Source: Sulfurovum sp. (GTDB lineage Bacteria > Campylobacterota > Campylobacteria > Campylobacterales > Sulfurovaceae). Taken from it: a stretch of DNA of 35,115 bases. The notes under the pieces were generated by a model. The model saw only the letters and a program-made list of their open reading frames with translations. It made no database searches and was not told the origin of the DNA. This document shows positions 17,016 to 23,431 of the stretch, piece by piece. A program made the translations under genes and the position numbers. How positions within the stretch are numbered: position 1 is the stretch's first letter; every line of letters starts with the position of its first letter. The stretch covers positions 1 through 35,115 of the forward strand of contig JALUXB010000074.1 of assembly GCA_027019175.1 (NCBI GenBank), written 5' to 3'.

Positions 17016-17672
17016 CTATTTTGAAAAGTGCTGGTAGTCTTTGACACCATGCCAGTCACCACCCCACTGCCAGCCATACGCTTTAAATATCTTTACCGCT
17101 TCATTATTTCTCAGCAAAACAGCCCTGTCCTCGGCACTCTTGTTTCGGTGTACCCGTTTTCTGTACTGAAACGATGCTTTATGCGCAATGTGTCCGTTTC
17201 GGGAAATGTAGGGATTTTCAAGCGGGTTGAGGTCGATAGCTCTGCCGTAGCTGTGCTTTGACCATTTCTTACTGCCTGTAGCATTGCGGCAGTTGAATGC
17301 CGACGTATTGTCTACGTCAATGCTCTTCCAGTCACTGCCGCCAAAGTCGCTGACCAGATGCATTTGCCTAATAGGATATCCTGACTTATAAAGTTTTTTA
17401 AAGATTCCGGTTACCTCTTTGGCCACAGTTTTATGCACGATCATCTCTCCGGTACGCTCTTTGCCGCTAAAGTCAATGTAGGTCATGGTCAGATAGCGCA
17501 AATTTTGGTAGTGAACCGGGCACCCCTCATGCCAGGAGTGTCCTTTGAGCATACGCTGTTTGACGGTCTTGTCAACAGGCATGATCACAGCATGGTATTT
17601 ACCCCATACACCCCCTGTCAACAGCAGGAAGAGTATAGCATGCAGTACATACCTGTACGGCTTACCGACCAT
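17016..17672 (-). CDS. M15-family peptidase (D-Ala-D-Ala carboxypeptidase / endolysin-like), exported
   Basis: This 218-residue zinc peptidase is probably periplasmic and cleaves peptidoglycan stem peptides. The zinc ligands are visible in KHSYGRAIDLNP (HxxxxxxD) and at the end in WGGDWHGVKDYQHF, the M15C (VanY/endolysin-like) pattern. Residues 1-24 form a signal or anchor helix. A start at 17717 is possible. I prefer ATG 17672, where the signal peptide begins directly and a GCAGG precedes; this start overlaps the end of the HPt-like gene by 11 bp. No other phage gene is nearby, so this is a cellular enzyme. Confidence 0.85.
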   Translation of the reverse strand: MVGKPYRYVLHAILFLLLTGGVWGKYHAVIMPVDKTVKQRMLKGHSWHEGCPVHYQNLRYLTMTYIDFSGKERTGEMIVHKTVAKEVTGIFKKLYKSGYPIRQMHLVSDFGGSDWKSIDVDNTSAFNCRNATGSKKWSKHSYGRAIDLNPLENPYISRNGHIAHKASFQYRKRVHRNKSAEDRAVLLRNNEAVKIFKAYGWQWGGDWHGVKDYQHFSK

Positions 17673-17976
17673 GCAACACTGCCTGCAGCTTTTCAATTTG
17701 TAATTGCAATGATTCATCTTCCCGCAGGTCGTTCATCTTGTCTCCGGCATCGATATTTCCAAGGTTGTAAAGCAGCCCTTTCAAAGCATGCAGCGACTTG
17801 TCGATGGCTTCTTTTTCAGGTTCGGGCTCTGACAACAGCTGCATCAGCTTTTCCATTTCCGCTTCCAAATCACGTCTGCCTGAAAGAAGCAGTTTTTCCA
17901 CCTGCTCTTCCTGAAATCCAAAATTTTCAAATTTTTTAGCTGCAATCTGCAAACTCTCTTCCACAAGTGTATTCAT
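17662..17976 (-). CDS. Small HPt-like histidine phosphotransfer protein
   Basis: This 104-residue, wholly helical, acidic protein has no signal peptide. Residues 63-73 read HALKGLLYNLG, which fits the HPt signature HxxKGxxxxLG, with His63 as the phospho-accepting residue and the Lys-Gly pair at the right spacing. Predicted helices on both sides are of the length of a four-helix HPt bundle. It would shuttle phosphate from a hybrid kinase receiver to a response regulator. The kinase cluster immediately to the right, including a hybrid kinase with two receivers and a SixA phosphatase, supports this. It is divergent from the LuxR-type regulator across 138 bp. The HPt call rests on one motif and context. 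Confidence 0.65.
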   Translation of the reverse strand: MNTLVEESLQIAAKKFENFGFQEEQVEKLLLSGRRDLEAEMEKLMQLLSEPEPEKEAIDKSLHALKGLLYNLGNIDAGDKMNDLREDESLQLQIEKLQAVLHGR

Positions 17977-18072
17977 CGTACTTTTCCCTTTTGTCTGTGC
18001 ATATTACATATTGTACACTATTTCCTATTTTGAAACCATACAAGTAACTTCAAGAATATATACCGTATTGTT

Positions 18073-18081
18073 TGCTATACT
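18073..18081 (+). promoter_or_regulatory. Extended -10 promoter for the LuxR-type regulator gene
   Basis: TGCTATACT, an extended -10 box, ends 33 bp before the start codon at 18115. TGACA repeats occur in the leader (18086, 18096). Confidence 0.5.
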
Positions 18082-18114
18082 ATCTGACAAAACAGTGACA
18101 CAGAGAGAATAAAA

Positions 18115-18765
18115 ATGGTAAGCTTAGCAGTAGCAGACGATCATGAACTCATTCGCAACGGTCTTGAAATGATCATTCGCACACGCAGTGATATGCAGGT
18201 TACCGTACAGGCGGCCAGCTATCAGGAACTTCTTGAAAGTTTGGAGAAAGAGCATGTCGACCTTCTTTTGCTCGACCTCAACCTCGGTGACCTCAACGGT
18301 CTTGCCACCATAGAAGAGATCCGTACACGCTACCCTTCTCTGCCTATTCTCGTGCTTAGCGCCTATCCCGAAGAGGTATATGCTCTGCGTGCATTTAAAA
18401 GTGGTGCGCTGGGCTACCTGAACAAAGCTGTTGTCTCTTCGGAACTGATCGATGCTATCACAACGGTATTGCGGGGGAAACGATATATCAGCAGAACGGT
18501 TGAAGAGATCCTGCCTCTTGGAACGGATCTCACCCCGGAAACAAAAACCATTGACGACCTTCTCTCAAAAAGAGAATTTGAAGTACTCAATCTCATTGCA
18601 CAGGGAAAATCTCCAAAAGAGATCGCCGAAGAGATGGGACTTAGTCCAAAAACCGTTTCAACCTACCGTACACGTATTCTGGACAAACTTTCCCTTGAAA
18701 ACACGGCTCAGCTTCAGCGTTTTGCCTATGAAACATTTTCGGGCAATACCGAATCTACACAGTAG
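18115..18765 (+). CDS. LuxR/NarL-family response regulator
   Basis: This 216-residue regulator has a receiver domain (residues 1-120) with acidic pocket D8-D9, phospho-acceptor Asp54 (LLLLDLNLGDLNG), the switch Ser in LVLSAYPE and the pocket Lys in YLNKAV. It is followed by a LuxR-type DNA-binding domain (about 145-205: LLSKREFEVLNLIAQGKSPKEIAEEMGLSPKTVSTYR). It should activate transcription when phosphorylated. Likely inputs are the membrane kinase encoded next to it on the other strand (3' ends overlapping by 11 bp) or the HPt protein encoded divergently upstream. Confidence 0.95.
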   Translation: MVSLAVADDHELIRNGLEMIIRTRSDMQVTVQAASYQELLESLEKEHVDLLLLDLNLGDLNGLATIEEIRTRYPSLPILVLSAYPEEVYALRAFKSGALGYLNKAVVSSELIDAITTVLRGKRYISRTVEEILPLGTDLTPETKTIDDLLSKREFEVLNLIAQGKSPKEIAEEMGLSPKTVSTYRTRILDKLSLENTAQLQRFAYETFSGNTESTQ

Positions 18766-20110
18766 TCACAGGGAAAAGTATTTTAAAAATAGCGCCCCGT
18801 TCCCCATTGCAGACAGAGAGTTCTCCCATGCAGTGCTTTTCAATAATCAGTTTGGACATATAGAGCCCAAGACCGGTACCCCCGCTCTCCTCTTTTGTTG
18901 TAAAATAGGGATCAAAAATCCTATCGATAAACTCTTCGGGAATACCGCCGCCGTTATCTTCAATTTCCAGACAGGACTTACCCTCTTCATGATGCATACG
19001 GATAATGATCTCTTTCTGCGTCTGTGACGTTTTTGAAAGGACATCCTTGGCATTGTTCAACAGGTTCAACACAACATGCAAAATTTCATTGGGGTAGGAA
19101 TGAATGACACAGTTGCACCTTCCTGCCATCGTAATGTGAATATCTTCCACTTCCAGAATGGGAAAGACCAACTCCAGAGCATCATCGACGATTTCGGAGA
19201 GTACCAGATTGCACTTCTCCTGATCCTGGGCAAAAAAATTCCTGAAATCATCAATAGTTTTGGAAAGATGCTGCACATACTCTTCAATACGTTTTGTCTT
19301 TTCCGCCACTTTCTCCGTATCGCATCTTCCCTGTCTGCTCATCACCTGCAGTCCGGAGTTTGTCAGGGCAATGGCATTGAGCGGCTGGCGCCACTGATGG
19401 GCGATCATACTCAATACTTCCCCCATCTGCGCATAACGTGCCTGTCTGAAGAGCATCTGTTCCTGCTCGCTGTTTTTCCTGACTTCTTCCTGGACACGTT
19501 CTTCCAGACTCTCATTCAGCATTTCCAGCTCTTTTGTACGTTTTTCAAGTTCCTGTGTCTTCTTTTGCACTTCTTCGGAAAGTCTGTTTTGAATATATTT
19601 GAGACGGCGTGTGGAATCTTCTTCGATACTGGCATACCAGTGGGAGATCATCAGAACGATCACCATATTGAGCAGCCAAATAAAGAAATCTATCACACTG
19701 AGAGAAAAACTCTCCCTGTCGACGACAAAAAGCATCAGCAGCAGTACAGTCAAACTCCCTATCCAATAGAGTGCTTCATCCCTATCAAACAGATAATAGA
19801 TCATATAGACAACAGTGGAGAACCATATGAAGCGAATAGGAATGTCAGGATGGTTTCGCAACAAAAAAAGTGACGCGACAACCGCAGCAAAAAAGACAAT
19901 CCGTGTAACGATTTTATAGTCTTCTTCATTTTTTTGTATTTTGACAAAACCCCAAACAGAAATAAGGGTAAAGACAAGATCGGCCATAGACTGTGCTGTA
20001 TCACCTTCGATAAAACGGACAATGGTCATTAGCCCCATTGTCAGTATCAGTACCACAAGAATACGAAGCAGCAACTCTACTTTCTGAACGGTAAAATGCT
20101 TTCTATGCAC
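18755..20110 (-). CDS. Membrane-bound sensor histidine kinase
   Basis: This 451-residue kinase has six hydrophobic segments in its first 165 residues with almost no periplasmic loops, so it probably senses a signal within the membrane or redox carriers. A coiled coil follows (about 168-225, Glu/Lys/Gln-rich). The phospho-acceptor box MIAHQWRQPLNAIALT is the HisKA variant common in Campylobacterota. The ATP-binding domain shows NLLNNAKDVL, EIEDNGGGIPEE and GGTGLGLYMSKLI. The start is GTG at 20110 with GGGAG upstream. It lies 13 bp after the hybrid kinase gene, so both are co-transcribed. The convergent LuxR-type regulator is the closest candidate partner. Confidence 0.93.
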   Translation of the reverse strand: MHRKHFTVQKVELLLRILVVLILTMGLMTIVRFIEGDTAQSMADLVFTLISVWGFVKIQKNEEDYKIVTRIVFFAAVVASLFLLRNHPDIPIRFIWFSTVVYMIYYLFDRDEALYWIGSLTVLLLMLFVVDRESFSLSVIDFFIWLLNMVIVLMISHWYASIEEDSTRRLKYIQNRLSEEVQKKTQELEKRTKELEMLNESLEERVQEEVRKNSEQEQMLFRQARYAQMGEVLSMIAHQWRQPLNAIALTNSGLQVMSRQGRCDTEKVAEKTKRIEEYVQHLSKTIDDFRNFFAQDQEKCNLVLSEIVDDALELVFPILEVEDIHITMAGRCNCVIHSYPNEILHVVLNLLNNAKDVLSKTSQTQKEIIIRMHHEEGKSCLEIEDNGGGIPEEFIDRIFDPYFTTKEESGGTGLGLYMSKLIIEKHCMGELSVCNGERGAIFKILFPVTTV

Positions 20111-20123
20111 CGCTGTTTCTCCC

Positions 20124-21728
20124 CTATATACCCGGCTGGACAGGAGATGCCTGGAGAAGACGGCTTATGAGGGCCAGCAGGTTCTCCGGTTCCACCGGTT
20201 TGCTGATATAGTCGTCAAATCCGGCCGTCAGGAACCGTTCTCTGTCACCCTGTACAGCATTCGCTGTCAATGACACGATGGGGGTATGTGGCCGGTTTTC
20301 AGCCGCTTCAAGTTTTACGATCTCTCTCATCGCCTCCATACCGCCCATATTCGGCATATTCTCATCCATCAAAATAATGTCAAAGGTACCGTTTTTGAAT
20401 TTTTCAATCGCTTCAAGACCATCTGTCGCCATTTCATAGGTCAGCCCGGCATTGTCCAGAATGATGCCAAGCAGCATACGGTTCGCTTCATAATCTTCAA
20501 CAATCAGGACATGTCCCTTTTCAATGGTCACTTCCTCACTGCTTTCTTTAACCTCGCTGCCCTCTTCCAACGGGATTGAAAGAGTAAAGGTACTCCCTTT
20601 TCCCTCTTTGCTTTTAAGGGTCAATGTTCCCCCCAGCATGCGGGCAAGTTCCATACTGATGGTCAATCCCAGTCCGGTACCGCCGTAATTTCTGACTGTT
20701 GAACCGTCTGCCTGTGTAAACGGCTCAAAAATAGCCTGCTGCTTCTCTTCACTGATCCCAATGCCATAGTCTTTGACTTTAATGTTCAGTATGCCGTTCT
20801 TATACCATATCACGCATTTTATCTTGGATCCCTCCGGGGTAAATTTCAATGCATTGGAAAGCAGGTTGGTAAAGATCTGCTTGATTCTCAGCGCATCCCC
20901 ATACAGTATTTTCGGCATATCATTATTGTACCTGATCTGAAACACAATATTTTTTTCCGCCGCTTTGGCCTGAAACAGCTCAGCAATCATAATCAGATCT
21001 TCGTAAGGGTTGAAGTTATAGGGTTCGATGGTGAGTTTGCCGCTTTCTATTTTGGAAAGATCCAGAATATCATTGATGATCTGAAGCAGGGATTCGGAAG
21101 AGTTTTTAATAATTTTCAGATACTTCTGTTTTGTTTCATTCTGTTCATCTTTTTCAAGCAGTTGTATAAAGCCGGTAATGGCATTCAACGGGGTACGTAT
21201 TTCATGGGACATATTGGCAAGGAAACGGCTTTTCTGGGCGGTTGCCTCTTCTGCAACTCTTTTGGCAAGGGCAAGGCGCTCTGTCATCGCTTTGTACTCT
21301 TTACGCTGCAGCAGTATCTCCACGGCATGGCCGAGCACTTTTTCAAAACGCTCCATTTCAACCGGTTTGGGAACAAAGTGTGTCACTTCCAGATCAAGGA
21401 GTTCAAGCAGATATTCTCTCTCATTATGGGCGGAAAAAACAACGAACAGCTGGCGTTCATTCAGTTTCTGAATCTCCCGGATCATCTCAATACCGTTGCA
21501 TTTTGGCATCCTGATATCGGTCAGTACTATGTCATAGTAACGGGATTGGCGTGCATAAAAATCACGATACTTCTCCAGCCCCTCTTCACCGTTTTGGGCA
21601 ACATCGATATCTGAAAAATACATCTTCAGCAAATCGACGGTACTCTCCCTCACTGACTGGTTGTCCTCCACATAGAGAAGACGGACATCGTCAACATTTA
21701 AAAGCAGTTCATGTAGTGATTTTCGCAT
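20124..21728 (-). CDS. Soluble hybrid histidine kinase (REC-HisKA-HATPase-REC)
   Basis: This 534-residue protein has no membrane segment. Its order is an N-terminal receiver (about 15-135, Asp71 in VLTDIRMPKCNG), a coiled linker, HisKA with His175 in NMSHEIRTPLNAITGF, the ATPase domain (NLLSNALKFTP, VKDYGIGIS, NYGGTGLGL), and a C-terminal receiver (about 408-525, LMDENMPNMGG). It is therefore driven by another kinase through its first receiver and passes phosphate on through the second, usually to an HPt protein. The ATG at 21728 has only AGGG almost adjacent, so the start is a little uncertain. It follows the SixA-like gene after 25 bp. Confidence 0.94.
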   Translation of the reverse strand: MRKSLHELLLNVDDVRLLYVEDNQSVRESTVDLLKMYFSDIDVAQNGEEGLEKYRDFYARQSRYYDIVLTDIRMPKCNGIEMIREIQKLNERQLFVVFSAHNEREYLLELLDLEVTHFVPKPVEMERFEKVLGHAVEILLQRKEYKAMTERLALAKRVAEEATAQKSRFLANMSHEIRTPLNAITGFIQLLEKDEQNETKQKYLKIIKNSSESLLQIINDILDLSKIESGKLTIEPYNFNPYEDLIMIAELFQAKAAEKNIVFQIRYNNDMPKILYGDALRIKQIFTNLLSNALKFTPEGSKIKCVIWYKNGILNIKVKDYGIGISEEKQQAIFEPFTQADGSTVRNYGGTGLGLTISMELARMLGGTLTLKSKEGKGSTFTLSIPLEEGSEVKESSEEVTIEKGHVLIVEDYEANRMLLGIILDNAGLTYEMATDGLEAIEKFKNGTFDIILMDENMPNMGGMEAMREIVKLEAAENRPHTPIVSLTANAVQGDRERFLTAGFDDYISKPVEPENLLALISRLLQASPVQPGI

Positions 21729-21753
21729 ACCCTATTTTACCATACCTATATAA

Positions 21754-22296
21754 CTATTTCCCAAGCACAGCTCTGATCTGGTTGGGAATATAGTATTGAA
21801 ACTGTTTTGGAAAAATAAAAAAGTCCATTTTCCCTTTGGTATGCTCAATATCGCTCCACTGGTCTATCTCAAAGTCGATAGCAACCACACCCATACCGGG
21901 AATTTTGGAAATATGCTCATCCATCAGCATATTCGCCATATCGGTTACCTGGGGATTGTGCCCTACCACAAAAATGCGCTCTACATCACTCTCCTGCATC
22001 ATAATGATCTGACGGAGTGTTTCTGTGTCGGTAAAGTAGAGCTCCTGCATATAGTTGACAGGCCCTTCAAACGACAGTTTTTTTGCCAGCATATCGGCAG
22101 TCTCTTCCGCACGACGGGCACAGCTGGCAAGTATAAGATCCGGGCGTATGCCTCTGAGCATCAGATAGGAACCGATCGTTTCAATGCTCTTTTTGCCTTT
22201 TTTGGTCAATCCCCGTTCAAAATCACTGGCATCGATATCTTTCCAGCTTGACTTGGCATGCCGGATCAAGTATAGTGTTTTAATAATGCACCTCAC
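21754..22296 (-). CDS. sixA: SixA-type phosphohistidine phosphatase (histidine phosphatase family)
   Basis: This protein of about 176-180 residues belongs to the short SixA branch of the histidine phosphatase superfamily. The catalytic His is in YLIRHAKSSW. The second arginine-bearing helix is in ASCARRAEETADML, and the second His in VVGHNPQV. SixA removes phosphate from HPt-domain histidines, which fits a hybrid kinase encoded 25 bp downstream and an HPt-like protein in the same island. The start is odd: the extended frame begins at GTG 22296, without a ribosome site. A well-spaced GAGG stands 6 nt before an ATT codon at 22284, exactly where relatives begin (MKTLYLIRHAKSSW). Confidence 0.9.
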   Translation of the reverse strand: MRCIIKTLYLIRHAKSSWKDIDASDFERGLTKKGKKSIETIGSYLMLRGIRPDLILASCARRAEETADMLAKKLSFEGPVNYMQELYFTDTETLRQIIMMQESDVERIFVVGHNPQVTDMANMLMDEHISKIPGMGVVAIDFEIDQWSDIEHTKGKMDFFIFPKQFQYYIPNQIRAVLGK

Positions 22297-22345
22297 TTCT
22301 CAGTTTATTGGGCACGCTTCACACAAAACAGCGTGTACCTCTCTT

Positions 22346-22735
22346 TTACATCTGTCCCAGTTCTTCCGACATTTTCTTTGCTGCCTTGTCCATAACCATT
22401 TTTGCCAACGCGACATTACCGTCATCTCTAAAGATGGCAAATACGTTGAGTTTGGCAAAGTTGTCATCGGAAAGCTGTCCTGCACTGTTGATCAGGAATA
22501 CATGTCCGTCAAGTGTCTTCGCTTCAATGGAAGATGCTTCCGAAAACCCGACGTCCAGTGATGATTCAGAGACCATTCTGTAGGCATCATTGAAGATACT
22601 CGCAGAGTAGGCAATATCTGTTCCGGTATTTTCATTATCGATATAGAGTGTTTCTCCAGAATAGTTCAGTACCGCAGATCCAAGGTATCCGTTGACTGCA
22701 CGCAGTCTTTTCATTGCATTGTTAAAATCGATCAT
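22346..22735 (-). CDS. Roadblock/LC7-like small protein
   Basis: This 129-residue soluble protein resembles the Roadblock/LC7 (MglB-like) fold. It has an N-terminal helix leading into a beta-hairpin (MKRLRAVNGYLGSAVLNYSGETLYID), a central helix (residues 40-60), two further strands (about 72-85 and 92-106) and a C-terminal Lys-rich helix. Bacterial members usually serve as activators or scaffolds of MglA-like small GTPases or as dimeric signalling platforms. No GTPase gene is in the window. AGGAG precedes the ATG, and a TATAAT on the minus strand at 22756-22761 could give it its own promoter. Family assignment is moderate, since sequence signatures in this fold are weak. Confidence 0.6.
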   Translation of the reverse strand: MIDFNNAMKRLRAVNGYLGSAVLNYSGETLYIDNENTGTDIAYSASIFNDAYRMVSESSLDVGFSEASSIEAKTLDGHVFLINSAGQLSDDNFAKLNVFAIFRDDGNVALAKMVMDKAAKKMSEELGQM

Positions 22736-22755
22736 AATATTATTCTCCTTTTATG

Positions 22756-22761
22756 ATTATA
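22756..22761 (-). promoter_or_regulatory. -10 box before the Roadblock/LC7 gene
   Basis: A minus-strand TATAAT lies 20 bp before the start codon and within the 33-bp gap after the PAS gene. An internal promoter is possible. Confidence 0.35.
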
Positions 22762-22768
22762 GTGGTTA

Positions 22769-23287
22769 TTATTTGTTCAGTTCGTCCATACAGGCATTGA
22801 ATGTCGCAAGCGAATGTCCTCTCTCTGCGAGAAACGCGTTAAGCACCTCAAGCGATGCATCGATGCCCCCCTCTTTCTCTGCTTCAAGCATTTTGGCATA
22901 CAGCTCAGAAATTGTCGCCTTGGCACTGTCTGTGATGCATTTTCTTGTTGAAACGTAGTTCCTGAAAGAACCGTCCGGGTTTTTTGCCATTCTCACCTGA
23001 GCCAGTACCCAGTAGTAACTGCCGTCTTTACAAAGGTTTTTGACATACGCATGCACCTCTTTGCCTTCGGAAATATTGTCCCAAAGATATTTGAAGATCG
23101 CCTTTGGCATATCCGGATGCCTCAAAATAGAATGGGGTTTGTCCAGAAGCTCTCCCTGACTGTATCCTGAAATTTTCATAAAAATAGGGTTTGTATAGGT
23201 AATATTCCCCTCCGCATCCCCTTTGGATACGATCATATCGATACTTTTGACTTCTCTTTCTACATCGGTAGGTGTCGGTCTTTCCAT
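22769..23287 (-). CDS. Solo PAS-domain protein, Aer/CetB-like redox or energy-taxis sensor
   Basis: This 172-residue soluble protein contains one PAS domain of the Aer type (about 15-125). Markers are VSKGDAEGNITYTNPIFMKISGY, LRHPDMPKAIFKYLWD, KDGSYYWVLAQV and VSTRKCITD. In Aer and in Campylobacter CetB this domain binds FAD and reports redox state to a chemoreceptor encoded elsewhere. The C-terminal helical part (about 130-172) has no output domain. AGGAG lies 8 nt before the ATG. It is divergent from the GAF-kinase gene across 144 bp that contain the TGTCTGTAAG operator candidate. FAD binding is inferred from the family. Confidence 0.85.
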   Translation of the reverse strand: MERPTPTDVEREVKSIDMIVSKGDAEGNITYTNPIFMKISGYSQGELLDKPHSILRHPDMPKAIFKYLWDNISEGKEVHAYVKNLCKDGSYYWVLAQVRMAKNPDGSFRNYVSTRKCITDSAKATISELYAKMLEAEKEGGIDASLEVLNAFLAERGHSLATFNACMDELNK

Positions 23288-23345
23288 GTCACACTCCTTT
23301 ATTTAGATGATTTTTGAAATAGTACCCAAAAAATATCTTCCTGTC

Positions 23346-23363
23346 TGTAAGAAATATCCTACA
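23346..23363. promoter_or_regulatory. Operator-like inverted repeat, copy 1 (PAS / GAF-kinase divergent region)
   Basis: TGTAAGAAATATCCTACA, preceded by TGTC, shares 12 of 13 bases of its left part (TGTCTGTAAGRAA) with the site at 27239-27260 and has TGTA/TACA ends. It is centred about 42 bp before the predicted start of the GAF-kinase transcript, where an activator would sit. Confidence 0.5.
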
Positions 23364-23384
23364 GTCAATTTTTTCTTTTTCTAC

Positions 23385-23390
23385 TATAAT
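23385..23390 (+). promoter_or_regulatory. -10 box for the GAF-kinase gene
   Basis: TATAAT preceded by a long T-rich run (23369-23380), typical for the phylum, 41 bp before the start codon. Confidence 0.55.
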
Positions 23391-23431
23391 AGCATCAAGA
23401 AAAAATAAGACGGGAAACGGAGAAAACGAAG

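Noticed and set aside
17016..17672. M15 peptidase as a sign of a prophage
   Set aside because: No other phage gene, integrase or attachment site is present. The gene is embedded between HPt and pyk with operon spacing.
22313..22335. CACGCT/AGCGTG hairpin between the LC7 and SixA-like genes as a terminator
   Set aside because: Only a 6-bp stem with an 11-base loop and no U-run on the minus strand, so I do not call it a terminator. It may still affect SixA translation.
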